DNA from: Bacillus_BA songklensis
GTDB taxonomy: Bacteria; Bacillota; Bacilli; Bacillales; Bacillaceae_H
NCBI RefSeq assembly: GCF_042649685.1
Contig: NZ_JBHRZT010000068.1
Location: 1 to 64,000 of the forward strand
Length of the DNA: 64,000 nucleotides
Direction: 5' to 3'
In this document: positions 18,218 through 27,039 of the stretch, one piece after another
Numbering within the stretch: the first letter of the stretch is position 1
How the letters are laid out: every line of letters starts with the position of its first letter
Made by a program: the position numbers and the translations under genes
Notes under the pieces: model-generated
Told to the model about the DNA's origin: nothing
What the model saw: the letters and a program-made list of their open reading frames with translations, nothing else
Database searches by the model: none

Positions 18218-18250
18218 AAAAAGTGACTTCAATTCGCGAAGTCACTTTTT
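18218..18250 (-). terminator. Terminator of the yfkN-like gene
   Basis: AAAAAGTGACTTC/GAAGTCACTTTTT hairpin with flanking A and T tracts, just after the stop codon. Confidence 0.85.
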
Positions 18251-18265
18251 ATATTACCTATTAAA

Positions 18266-20215
18266 TTATTGAGCTTGTAAAACTGGTGCAGCCTGTTCAG
18301 TTGCTGCAGCAGGGGCTGTTACTTTCTGGATACGGCCCTCTGCTTTGTATTCAAATGGTGTTGGAAGAGATTTTACAAAGTTAACTGTTGCCTGCAAATC
18401 TTCCGGACCTACTTCCAAGTCCGTAGAAAGGCTTGCAATGCCGTATTTGGCATTTCCGTACATATAGTTGTTTACCACAACTGTATATTCTTTTGTTTTA
18501 TCAATCTTGCTTCCATCCGGTAAGAAGATGTCTACAACCTTACCTGTTTTAGCCGTGCTGTCATAAGTGTACGTGTACTTAAAACCGGCAATATGGAAGT
18601 CAAGACCTCTATCCGTAATTTGGTTATTTAAGACCGTCTCTAAATCGGCACCGCTCAGTTTTACTTTGTTTAACACGTTACCAAAAGGCTGGATCGAGAA
18701 TAAATCGCCGAATGTTACTTCACCGGCATCAAGCCGGGCACGGACACCTCCGCCATTCATTAAGGCGAAGTCGGCATTCATGGCAGCCTTCATACCGTCA
18801 GCGATTAAGTTGCCAAGTGCTGTGTCGCCAAATTCCTCGGTCTTAGGATAACCAGTCGGTAAAGTTGCTGCAGAGTTACCGACTACTTCTGCTTTAATTG
18901 GAGCTGCTTTATCTTCGTACTTTTTCATGATGGCTGAAACAGCAGGGTCTGGAGTGTAATCTTTTTGATAAACTGTTACAACTTGCGCGTCTTTCTTCAC
19001 GACTTCCCCTGTTACAGGATCAAGCTCAAGGTCCACATCAGAAAATGCGGAACCATATGAATATGCCTGAACAATCAATTTATTATCCACTTCTTTATCA
19101 ACAAAAACATGGTTATGGGCAGCAAAGATTACATCTACCTCATCATCCACATTTTCAGCAATTTTGGATGCATCGAATGCATCGGAGTTACCATTTTGTG
19201 TCGCAGGATTATGGGCAAGTACAACAATCGCTTCAATACCTTTATTCTTTAATTCTTTCGTGTATTTGTTTATAGCTTCTGCTTCATCCGTAATTTTAAG
19301 CGTTTCATTTCCTTTTCTTACGATCATGTTCGAAGTTTCTTGGGTCACAACGCCAATGAAACCTATTTTCTTGCCGCCAACCTCTTTGATGGCAAAAGGC
19401 TCGGTAATTAACTCGCCTGTAGCTGTATCATAGGCATTTGCTGCCACAACAGGGAAGTTCATGCCGTCATAGCCTGCAGTACCCTTTGGATGTTCGCCGC
19501 CGTTGATCATGCGACGCAACTCCTCAATCCCTTCATCGAACTCATGGTTTCCAAGTGTACCTACATCAAAGCCCATTGCTTCCATCACTTCAACCGTCGG
19601 CTCGTCCTGGAATAAAGCTGAAATAAGCGGGCTTCCGCCAATCATATCACCGGCATGGACAAGAAGTGTATTAGGATTTTCTGCTTCACGCTGTTTCATG
19701 GCTGCGGCTGTGTATTCCATGCTCCCTGCTAGTTGAGTGCCTAATTTAGTATCTGTATCAAGTTGGCCATGCAAGTCGTTCATGCCCAGCAATTGCACCT
19801 TTACGTTTTCTTTCGGAGCAGCGTTTAAATTTAATTTAAAAATACCGAAGCCGCCGCTATCTGTTTGGTTCGTGAAGGAAATGTTGCTTCCTTCTTTAAT
19901 ATAAGCTCCCGCTTTTGGTGATGTTGTAAAGGTGACATTTGTTGTTCCTTCAATAGGCGCGATTGACCAGTTGTTATCCGCTGTTGGAGTAATCTCTTTC
20001 ATTTCAGAGATATAGTCCATTAAGACTTGACGGTTTTCATCAGCTGAATCGACAACAAGCTCGCTTCCTTTTACTCCAGGGAAGTTTCCACCGCCGCCTG
20101 CACGATAGTTGTTTGTGACAACGATGAAGTCCTGGTTAGGATCTACCGGCTTGCCGTTATATGTTAAGTTCACAACACGGCTTGAGTCAGGATGAATCAC
20201 ATTTCCGTTTACATC
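18266..20215 (-). CDS. yfkN: YfkN-like phosphoesterase, 3' part: 5'-nucleotidase half (after in-frame TAG)
   Basis: Second half of a YfkN-type nucleotide phosphoesterase. It is in the same frame as the upstream half and separated from it only by a TAG at 20216-20218. The first ~60 residues complete the first module's nucleotidase C-domain (TNNYRAGGGGNFPG). A second module follows: LGMNDLHGQLD, LVHAGDMIGG, LGNHEFDEG, LAHNP, AAHNH and then MNGGGVRARLD, the 5'-nucleotidase signature. It ends without an LPXTG anchor. If made alone, from the internal GTG at 20200, it would lack a signal peptide. It is clearly similar to the intact nucleotidase at 41844-43469. Whether any full-length protein is made depends on TAG readthrough. 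Confidence 0.8.
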   Translation of the reverse strand, partial: DVNGNVIHPDSSRVVNLTYNGKPVDPNQDFIVVTNNYRAGGGGNFPGVKGSELVVDSADENRQVLMDYISEMKEITPTADNNWSIAPIEGTTNVTFTTSPKAGAYIKEGSNISFTNQTDSGGFGIFKLNLNAAPKENVKVQLLGMNDLHGQLDTDTKLGTQLAGSMEYTAAAMKQREAENPNTLLVHAGDMIGGSPLISALFQDEPTVEVMEAMGFDVGTLGNHEFDEGIEELRRMINGGEHPKGTAGYDGMNFPVVAANAYDTATGELITEPFAIKEVGGKKIGFIGVVTQETSNMIVRKGNETLKITDEAEAINKYTKELKNKGIEAIVVLAHNPATQNGNSDAFDASKIAENVDDEVDVIFAAHNHVFVDKEVDNKLIVQAYSYGSAFSDVDLELDPVTGEVVKKDAQVVTVYQKDYTPDPAVSAIMKKYEDKAAPIKAEVVGNSAATLPTGYPKTEEFGDTALGNLIADGMKAAMNADFALMNGGGVRARLDAGEVTFGDLFSIQPFGNVLNKVKLSGADLETVLNNQITDRGLDFHIAGFKYTYTYDSTAKTGKVVDIFLPDGSKIDKTKEYTVVVNNYMYGNAKYGIASLSTDLEVGPEDLQATVNFVKSLPTPFEYKAEGRIQKVTAPAAATEQAAPVLQAQ

Positions 20216-21916
20216 CTATTTTGCAGGTTTTGTGACATCGATCTGGTATTGAACACCGTCAATGACATCAAAGTTATATACCGGGAATGCCGGGTTCAAT
20301 AATGGCTGCTCTTCCGTTTTATTCGGAGTGATTTGATTGAATTTGCCTGCAGACATTTCAATCCACTCTTTAACAACAGAGCCTTTCACTTTGATCGCTT
20401 TTAATGTGTTGTCATATAAATATAAATCGCCTGCACTGCGGATTGTTAAATCCCCTTTTTTGATTTCTGTATACTCGGCTACACCATTGCGCCCTGCTTT
20501 AAATGGTGCGCCAACAGACAGGATCGGCAGGTCTTTATATTCCGGTTTCTTTTCGGCCACATATTTTTCAACAAACCATTTCTGGGCATTTGTCACCACT
20601 TGGATAGATGGATCATCCTGTACCAATGAAAAGTAGCTGTGAATGTCATCGGTTGTTGTGCCGATTGGTGTGTTTACATATTTAACCGTTGCGTCATGGT
20701 CTGCTTTCACCGCTTCGACGATCGTTTGGTCAGGAACGACTGTGCTTTCAGTCGTTGTCTTACCAGTAACAGGATCCTTTACGTCTTTCCACGTTTCACG
20801 AGTGGAAGATTGAGAGTTTACAACAGACCATTTCCCTTTTTCTTTCTTGAGTGTTAAGTCAATAAGCCCTAGAGAGCCGCCGCCGTAACCAGCCTGTACA
20901 GCCGGAACCCCGTTGATCGTTCCTTTTGCATTGTCAACGCCCGGAAGCGGTTTTTTGTCCGGACCAAGGAATAAGCCGTCAAGCCCTGCCTCCGTTTTGG
21001 CAGGGAACAATTTATGTGTATGTGAGAACGTGATTGCATCAATCCCTGGTACTTCACTTAAAGAGTAAATCACATCTTCTGTATTTCCTTTATTACCGCT
21101 GAAGCCGGAGTGAGTTAAGGCAACAACCATATCCGCTCCCTCTTCTCTCATTTGAGGAACGAATTTCTTCGCTGTTTCCACGATGTTTTTCGTGATGACT
21201 TTACCGTCAAGGTTGGCTTTGTCCCATTCGCTGATTTGCGGCGGCACAAAACCGATGAAACCGACTTTAACGACATGTTTCTTTCCCTGCTCATCGACTA
21301 CTTTTTTCTCTACAATTTTGTATGGAGTGAACTTATTTCGATCGTTATTAGGGTTATTGTCATGATCGTCTACATATACATTTGCGTTGATATAAGGGAA
21401 GTCGGCATCATCATATGCTTCTTCTAGAAACTCTAATCCATAGTTGAACTCATGGTTACCTAATGTTGCGATATCGTAATCCATTTGGTTCATTGCTTTG
21501 AATACAGGGTGAACCTCACCGTCTTTTAACGGTTCGATTTTAGCTTTATACGTTCCAAGCGGAGTACCTTGAATTAAGTCTCCATTATCTACTAAAACAC
21601 TGTTTTTTACTTCTTGACGTGCTTGTTTTACGAGCGCAGCCGTTTTCGCTAACCCAACCTTCTCGTAAGGGGCATTTTTATAATAATCATAGCTTAATAG
21701 ATTTGTATGGATGTCAGTTGTTTCCATAATCCGAAGCTTTAATAGAGGTGTTTTATCATCCGGCTTCTTCGCGGGGACGTTTGCAGCCGAGGCATTTTGC
21801 GCGGCATTTTGTGTTGCTGCATCCGCTTGTGTTGAAATGAAAGGCATTGAAATGAGGGTTAATGCAAGTGAAGTGGATAATAGTTTCTTTGTCTTACCTT
21901 GTTTTCTCTTTTTTAT
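20216..21916 (-). CDS. yfkN: YfkN-like phosphoesterase, 5' part: 2',3'-cyclic nucleotide phosphodiesterase half (truncated by amber codon)
   Basis: First half of a secreted trifunctional nucleotide phosphoesterase. Metallophosphatase motifs METTDIHTNLLSYD, VDNGDLIQGTP, LGNHEFNYG and a nucleotidase C-domain ending in DVTKPAK are present; orthologues continue with Tyr where this gene has TAG. The signal peptide (KKLLSTSLALTLISMPFIS...ADA) begins upstream of the first ATG (21847). The frame is open back to an ATA at 21916, which lies 8 nt after an AAAGGTG site, with a TAG directly before it. No ATG, GTG or TTG is available between, so the start codon seems mutated or a rare AUA start is used. 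Four PhoP boxes lie upstream, fitting phosphate-starvation control as in B. subtilis. Confidence 0.8.
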   Translation of the reverse strand: MKKRKQGKTKKLLSTSLALTLISMPFISTQADAATQNAAQNASAANVPAKKPDDKTPLLKLRIMETTDIHTNLLSYDYYKNAPYEKVGLAKTAALVKQARQEVKNSVLVDNGDLIQGTPLGTYKAKIEPLKDGEVHPVFKAMNQMDYDIATLGNHEFNYGLEFLEEAYDDADFPYINANVYVDDHDNNPNNDRNKFTPYKIVEKKVVDEQGKKHVVKVGFIGFVPPQISEWDKANLDGKVITKNIVETAKKFVPQMREEGADMVVALTHSGFSGNKGNTEDVIYSLSEVPGIDAITFSHTHKLFPAKTEAGLDGLFLGPDKKPLPGVDNAKGTINGVPAVQAGYGGGSLGLIDLTLKKEKGKWSVVNSQSSTRETWKDVKDPVTGKTTTESTVVPDQTIVEAVKADHDATVKYVNTPIGTTTDDIHSYFSLVQDDPSIQVVTNAQKWFVEKYVAEKKPEYKDLPILSVGAPFKAGRNGVAEYTEIKKGDLTIRSAGDLYLYDNTLKAIKVKGSVVKEWIEMSAGKFNQITPNKTEEQPLLNPAFPVYNFDVIDGVQYQIDVTKPAK

Positions 21917-21997
21917 CTATCATTCACCTTTCTGGTAATATATAGCCATAGCTAGTAACCTAGTAACGACTATCCAGAAAGAGTATATCAAAAGCAA

Positions 21998-22036
21998 TGC
22001 GTTTTTTATGTAAACCTTTTGTATTATTTTTGTAAA
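21998..22036 (-). promoter_or_regulatory. PhoP-box array upstream of yfkN
   Basis: On the minus strand four hexamers at an exact 11-bp period: TTTACA (22036-22031), AATACA (22025-22020), TTTACA (22014-22009), AACGCA (22003-21998). Direct TT(A/T/C)ACA repeats spaced by 5 nt are the PhoP-P binding signature in Bacillus. Confidence 0.82.
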
Positions 22037-22043
22037 CGACAAC

Positions 22044-22152
22044 TATATAAATCCACATAAATAATCGGACATAAAGAAAAAGCATTTATGTCCAATTATT
22101 TACGCGTAAGCGGCTGATCCAGAAACATAAAAAACATGCTTTCGGATCAGCC
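22044..22152 (+). repeat. Dispersed two-hairpin element, copy B
   Basis: Begins with TATATAAATCCACAT. Hairpin 1 is AAATAAT-C-GGACATAAA paired with TTTATGTCC-A-ATTATTT. The linker is TTTACGCGTAAG. Hairpin 2 is GGCTGATCC paired with GGATCAGCC around an AT-rich loop unlike the other copies. It fills the gap between the PhoP boxes of yfkN and the end of the ABC exporter operon, and hairpin 2 may serve that operon as terminator. Confidence 0.88.
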
Positions 22153-22159
22153 TCCTTCT

Positions 22160-24046
22160 TCAACTTGATTCCATTGCTCCCTCCATGTTTTTAAACTGAT
22201 TAGAAAACATATTGTAGTATATTCCCTTTTGATCTATTAATGTATCATGACTGCCTTTCTCGACAATTTCACCATGGTCGATGACCATAATGGTACCGGC
22301 GTCACGAATCGTATTCAGTCTATGAGCGATGATAAAGCTGGTACGCCCCTTCATCACATTTAATAGGGCATCTTGAATATGGAGCTCTGTTCGAGTATCT
22401 ATGCTGCTTGTCGCCTCATCCAAAATGAGGAAAGAGGGTTTGGCCAAAATCACTCTTGCAATGGCCAGCAGCTGTCTTTGTCCTTGACTGAGGTTTCCAC
22501 CATTCTCAGTCAACATGGTGTCATATTGTTTAGGCAAACGTTTAATGAAGACGTCAGCATTCGCCATTGCTGCAGCGGCTTCCACTTCCGCATCGGCAGC
22601 ATCCGGCTTGCCGTATTTTATATTTTCCCTGATTGTTCCCGAAAACAAATACGTGTCCTGCAGAACGATGCCAAAGCATCTTCTTAAACTATCCCTTGTA
22701 TATTCTCTTATATCTCTACCATCAATCAATATTCTTCCGCTCGTGACATCATAAAATCGTGTAAGAAGATTCACAATGGTTGTTTTTCCTGCTCCGGTAG
22801 GACCTACCAATGCTGTACTGCTGCCTTCCCCTGATTCAAAGCTTAGATTTTTCAATATAGGAACATCCGGACGATAGCCAAAACTGACATTTTCAAATAC
22901 CACATGGCCTTTAGGATTGTCTAATGGTATGGCACCTGGTAAATCAGAAGGTTCCTCTTGTTCGTCGAGAACTTCGAACACCCTCTCAGCACCAGCTACA
23001 CCTGACTGTAAAATATTAAATATATTAGCCAAATCATTAAGAGGCCTTACAAATTGCCTTGAATAGGTTAAAAAGCTGGCAATGACTCCAACGGTAATCA
23101 AACCTTTTACGGCGAGAACCCCTCCTACAGCGGCAATTATCGCAAATCCAAGGTTATTAATGACGTTCATGATCGGCATTAAAAAACCTGACCAAATTTG
23201 AGCCTTTAATCCTACCTTACGCAATTTTGCATTTACTTCTTCAAACTCTTCGATTACCTTCTCCTCATGATTGAATGCTTTTACCACTTGGATTCCGGAA
23301 ATCGTCTCTTCAATGTGACCATTCAGCTTTCCAAGCTGTATCTGTTGATTTTTAAATAATACACTTGTTTTTTTGGCAATCGTCCGGGTGAGCAAAAACA
23401 CAAGGGGTATCGTAATCAAACTTGCTAAAGTGAGAGCCGGGCTCAACACAATCATCATGACTAGAGAACCGAGAATCATGAGGGAACCAGACATTAACTG
23501 GGTCGTTGACTGTGAGATGGTGCTGCTCACATTATCGATATCATTCGATAATCTGCTCATCAATTCACCGTGAGTACGTGTATCAAAAAACGGGACAGGG
23601 AGCTTTTGAAGCTTTTCAAACAGGGAATGTCTAAGATTTTTAACAATTCGCTGCGACACACCCGCCATGATCCACCCTTGTAAAAAGGTAAGGAGTCCAT
23701 CCGCGATATAGGCAACTAAAAGAGTGATGACCGTGACTTCCAATAAGTCAAAATTAACGTTTCCGCTTGGTGTTGTCATTGCATCAATGGATCTGCCGAT
23801 AAGATAGGGAGCTGAAAGGGTAAGGGCCGAATCAATTAAAATAAAAATAAAGATGATGGTTAACCATTTTCTTTCCTTGCCAAAGTAAAGCCATAGCCTT
23901 TTAAGCGTCCCTTTAAAGTTTTTTGGTTTAACAACAGGTCCTCTTCCATGAGCTCCAAAACGTCCCCCCGATCTCATGAGCCCAACCATCAACGGACTTC
24001 CTTGCCGACCTCTATTCTGTTCCGTTAGTTGCTTTTGCCGTGACAT
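22160..24046 (-). CDS. ABC exporter half-transporter with canonical ATP site (YfiC-like partner)
   Basis: Membrane ABC exporter subunit, 628 residues: a basic, Gly-rich N-terminal tail of about 40, six transmembrane helices up to about residue 340, then one nucleotide-binding domain. Walker A is GPTGAGKTT, signature LSQGQRQL and Walker B FLILDEATSSID with the catalytic Glu, so this subunit holds the active Glu. AAGGAGGT lies 8 nt before the ATG, inside the 3' end of the preceding exporter gene (35-bp overlap), so translation is coupled. With its neighbour it forms a heterodimeric multidrug-type exporter of the YfiB/YfiC or BmrC/BmrD kind. The substrate is unknown. Confidence 0.9.
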   Translation of the reverse strand: MSRQKQLTEQNRGRQGSPLMVGLMRSGGRFGAHGRGPVVKPKNFKGTLKRLWLYFGKERKWLTIIFIFILIDSALTLSAPYLIGRSIDAMTTPSGNVNFDLLEVTVITLLVAYIADGLLTFLQGWIMAGVSQRIVKNLRHSLFEKLQKLPVPFFDTRTHGELMSRLSNDIDNVSSTISQSTTQLMSGSLMILGSLVMMIVLSPALTLASLITIPLVFLLTRTIAKKTSVLFKNQQIQLGKLNGHIEETISGIQVVKAFNHEEKVIEEFEEVNAKLRKVGLKAQIWSGFLMPIMNVINNLGFAIIAAVGGVLAVKGLITVGVIASFLTYSRQFVRPLNDLANIFNILQSGVAGAERVFEVLDEQEEPSDLPGAIPLDNPKGHVVFENVSFGYRPDVPILKNLSFESGEGSSTALVGPTGAGKTTIVNLLTRFYDVTSGRILIDGRDIREYTRDSLRRCFGIVLQDTYLFSGTIRENIKYGKPDAADAEVEAAAAMANADVFIKRLPKQYDTMLTENGGNLSQGQRQLLAIARVILAKPSFLILDEATSSIDTRTELHIQDALLNVMKGRTSFIIAHRLNTIRDAGTIMVIDHGEIVEKGSHDTLIDQKGIYYNMFSNQFKNMEGAMESS

Positions 24047-25775
24047 TCTCGTGCACCTCCTTGCCCACTTGTGACTGGAATATCTCTTGATAAACCTTAC
24101 AATTTTTCATTAATTCTTCATGTTTCCCCACACCAGCGATTTCACCATCATCCAATACAATGATTTTATCAGCATCGATGACAGAGGTAATCCGCTGGGC
24201 AATGAGAAGGCATGTGAGACCATTTGCATACTTTTTAAGGGATTCCTTTATCTTCGCTTCTGTAGCCGCGTCCACTGCACTTGTACTATCATCCAAAATT
24301 AGAATTTCAGGTTTCCTTACCAGTGCTCTTGCAATGGATACGCGCTGTTTTTGCCCTCCGGAAAAATTGACGCCGCCCTGTCCTAATCTTGTGTGATAAC
24401 CTTCAGGGGATTTTGAAATAAAATCGTGAGCCTCAGCCATGATTGCAGCTCTCTCAATCTCTTCCATTGCGGCAGCTTCTTTTCCCCACTTTATGTTATC
24501 CATGACAGTACCGCTAAATAGTATCGTTTTTTGCGGAACGATGGCTATTTTCTCTCTTAATCTTTTAGGCTCGATATTCCTGATATCTTCGCCGTCTACC
24601 TTTATCAAACCGGAGCTAACATCGTAGAAACGCGGTATTAATTCTACAAGACTGCTTTTTCCTGATCCTGTGGAGCCTATAATCCCAACCATTTCTCCGG
24701 GCAAACAGGTAAATGAAATATTCTTGAGTACGGATTGGCCGGATGTTCCCTCATAAGAGAAAAATACATGTTCAAAATCGATTCTCCCTTTCCTATTTGA
24801 AACCTCTTCAGAAGAATCTTTCCATGTTATATCGTTTTCCTGAGAAAACACTTCATCTATACGCTCCGCTGAAGCTTTTGCCCTCACAAACATATTGAAA
24901 ACCATGGAAATCATCATCAGCGAAAAAAGAATTTGAGTCATATAATTGGTAAAAGCAATAATATGTCCTACTTGCATTTGTCCATGACTCACCCCTAATC
25001 CGCCCAGCCAAAGTACTGCCACAATCCCGAAGTTCATCGTCAGCATGATAACCGGACTAAACACAGCCATTACCCGGGTGGCCCGAATGGATGTTGATTG
25101 GAACTCTTCATTCGCTTTATTGAACTTTTCCACTTCATAATCAAACCGGTTAAACGCCTTAACAACCCTAACCCCGGATAAATACTCCCGCATTACGCCG
25201 TTTACCCGGTCAAGCGCCTTCTGAACTCTCGTAAAAAACGGAAACCCGATTCTCATGTTAAGGACGATCAGCACTCCAACAATGGGGACGACTACAGCCA
25301 GGACCACCGCCAAATGAGGATTCAACCGTGTAGCCATAATCAGGCCTCCTACACACAAAAGAGGTGCCTTTACAAAAATCCTCATCAGCCCGTTCACAAA
25401 CACCTGAACTTGGTTCACATCATTTGTCAGTCTGGTCACTAGTGAAGCCCTATCAAACTTATCAATATTTTTAAAGGAAAGCGTTTGAATTTTTCTGAAC
25501 AAATCCGATCTCAGCTCAGCTCCAAAGTTCTGCGAGACAATACTGGACACGACATTGCGCGCAGAAGCCGAAATCGCTCCCAGTGCCGTAATAAGCAGCA
25601 TGAGTCCCCCCATCTTTAAAACATACTCCATGTCCCTCTGAGCAACACCGACATCTATGATTTTTGACATAATCGTCGGCTGTAAAAGATCACAAAGGGC
25701 TTCAAACGTTAAAAAAATCACGGCAGCACTAAAAAGCTTCCCATATTTCCTTATATATTTCTTCAAAAATTTCAT
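24012..25775 (-). CDS. ABC exporter half-transporter with degenerate ATP site (YfiB-like partner)
   Basis: First gene of the exporter pair. From ATG 25775 (GGGTGG upstream) it encodes 587 residues with six membrane helices and one ATPase domain: Walker A GSTGSGKSS, signature FSGGQKQR, Walker B LILDDSTSAVD. The residue after Walker B is Asp, not the catalytic Glu, the mark of the inactive site in asymmetric heterodimers such as BmrCD and TM287/288. It overlaps the next gene by 35 bp and the pair should assemble 1:1 in the membrane. No regulator gene is attached. Confidence 0.9.
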   Translation of the reverse strand: MKFLKKYIRKYGKLFSAAVIFLTFEALCDLLQPTIMSKIIDVGVAQRDMEYVLKMGGLMLLITALGAISASARNVVSSIVSQNFGAELRSDLFRKIQTLSFKNIDKFDRASLVTRLTNDVNQVQVFVNGLMRIFVKAPLLCVGGLIMATRLNPHLAVVLAVVVPIVGVLIVLNMRIGFPFFTRVQKALDRVNGVMREYLSGVRVVKAFNRFDYEVEKFNKANEEFQSTSIRATRVMAVFSPVIMLTMNFGIVAVLWLGGLGVSHGQMQVGHIIAFTNYMTQILFSLMMISMVFNMFVRAKASAERIDEVFSQENDITWKDSSEEVSNRKGRIDFEHVFFSYEGTSGQSVLKNISFTCLPGEMVGIIGSTGSGKSSLVELIPRFYDVSSGLIKVDGEDIRNIEPKRLREKIAIVPQKTILFSGTVMDNIKWGKEAAAMEEIERAAIMAEAHDFISKSPEGYHTRLGQGGVNFSGGQKQRVSIARALVRKPEILILDDSTSAVDAATEAKIKESLKKYANGLTCLLIAQRITSVIDADKIIVLDDGEIAGVGKHEELMKNCKVYQEIFQSQVGKEVHENVTAKATNGTE

Positions 25776-25949
25776 GGTTTTATTCCACCCTTGAACATCC
25801 CATTTTAAATAAAGTAAAAAATATAGAAACACTAATATTCTATATAAAACATACTCCTAACCCCTGTAAAAATCACTCGTTTTGTTCGCTTCTCGAAATT
25901 TCCAGTGAATGTTTTTGCACTAAACGCCTGTTATCCTCACAATCTATTA

Positions 25950-26390
25950 CTTAAAACAAGGGCTAAACCTCATTATCGTACAATTTAACGATACACAGGA
26001 TGATGAGCATATTGATCGCCGGACCGTACAGCTTATGGAAAGAGTGCTTGATGAAGAGAAGCCGGACTTTGTTGTGCTTAATGGAGATAATATTACCGGC
26101 GGGTACGATACGCCTACCGAGATGAAGCAAGCCATAAATAATGTCGCTCAGCCAATGGAGCAAAGGGGCATCAAGTGGGCCATCACCTTCGGAAACCACG
26201 ATGAAGATTCTACTCCAAAGAGCGGCCTTGATGAAGAAGACATGCTTGGGATTTATAGGTCTTACAAATATACTATGAACAAATCGGGAGTGAAAGGCAT
26301 TACCGGAACTGGTAACATGAACCTGCTCATTAAGAATTCAAAATCAGCGGATTCCGTGCCGGATCCTTTTAATTTTATATGGCAGCTCCT
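25950..26390 (+). pseudogene. Truncated calcineurin-like metallophosphoesterase
   Basis: The frame reads LNLIIVQFNDTQDDEHIDRR, LDEEKPDFVVLNGDNITGG and WAITFGNHDEDS, the first three metal-binding blocks of a YkoQ-like or related phosphoesterase. The usual start and N-terminus are missing (no start codon with a binding site), and homology stops near 26370, before the GHxH motif. About 140 of a normal ~300 residues remain, and two metal ligands are lost, so it is inactive. Confidence 0.75.
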
Positions 26391-26408
26391 TATAAATCCT
26401 TATATACA

Positions 26409-26431
26409 ATTTACTTGTATACAAGATAAAT
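26409..26431. promoter_or_regulatory. Palindromic operator before the MarR gene
   Basis: ATTTACTTGTATACAAGATAAAT is a near-perfect palindrome with core CTTGTATACAAG (26414-26425), about 55 nt before the MarR start and between likely -35 and -10 elements (TATATT near 26451). This is the usual form and place of a MarR autoregulatory site. Confidence 0.7.
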
Positions 26432-26484
26432 GCTATGTGTTATATTCTGAATATAAAGAAAATTTATCAATATAAGGTGGTGAT

Positions 26485-26916
26485 ATGTTGAAGACTATTG
26501 AAGAATGCCTGACGTTTTTGCTTGGAAAAGCCCAACAGCATGCTCAGCAAATCGCTAAAGCGCGGTTGCAGCCATATGGAGTCACACCTGTACAATATGC
26601 CCTTTTACACCTCCTTTTTGAAAAAGATGGACAGCAAAGTTCAGAACTTGGAGACCGATTGCGCCTGGATTCAGCGACAATGACAGGATTGCTGGACCGT
26701 CTTGTACAAAATGGATTTATTGAGCGGCATTCCAACCCAAAAGATCGCCGGGTCAACCGCATTTACCTAACAAATCGCAGTATCGAACTACAGGGTATTC
26801 TATATGAAAAGATGCAAGAGGCCCATTCGGAAGCATTGAAAGGTTTTACTGAGGAAGAGACCGTGCTTTTAAAGAGTATGCTGGCTCGAATAGGTCTTGA
26901 AAAAGCAAAAATATGA
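26485..26916 (+). CDS. MarR-family transcriptional regulator
   Basis: 143-residue winged-helix repressor: N-terminal dimerisation helix, recognition region SSELGDRLRLDSATMTGLLDRLVQNGF (residues ~50-76) and wing RHSNPKDRRVNRIYLT. GGTGGTG precedes the ATG. The palindrome 55 nt upstream suggests autoregulation. The nitronate monooxygenase gene follows on the same strand after about 120 nt, a common pairing in Bacillus, so that enzyme is the likely target. The inducer is unknown. Confidence 0.88.
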   Translation: MLKTIEECLTFLLGKAQQHAQQIAKARLQPYGVTPVQYALLHLLFEKDGQQSSELGDRLRLDSATMTGLLDRLVQNGFIERHSNPKDRRVNRIYLTNRSIELQGILYEKMQEAHSEALKGFTEEETVLLKSMLARIGLEKAKI

Positions 26917-27039
26917 CCGCTTGTAATAACGGAATCTTGTACCCCAAATAACTCCATCGAATCTAACCACCATGAACGGTTTTTGCTTATGCCAAACGAG
27001 TAATGCGAATTTATATATTTTTCGAAAGGATGGGAGAAA

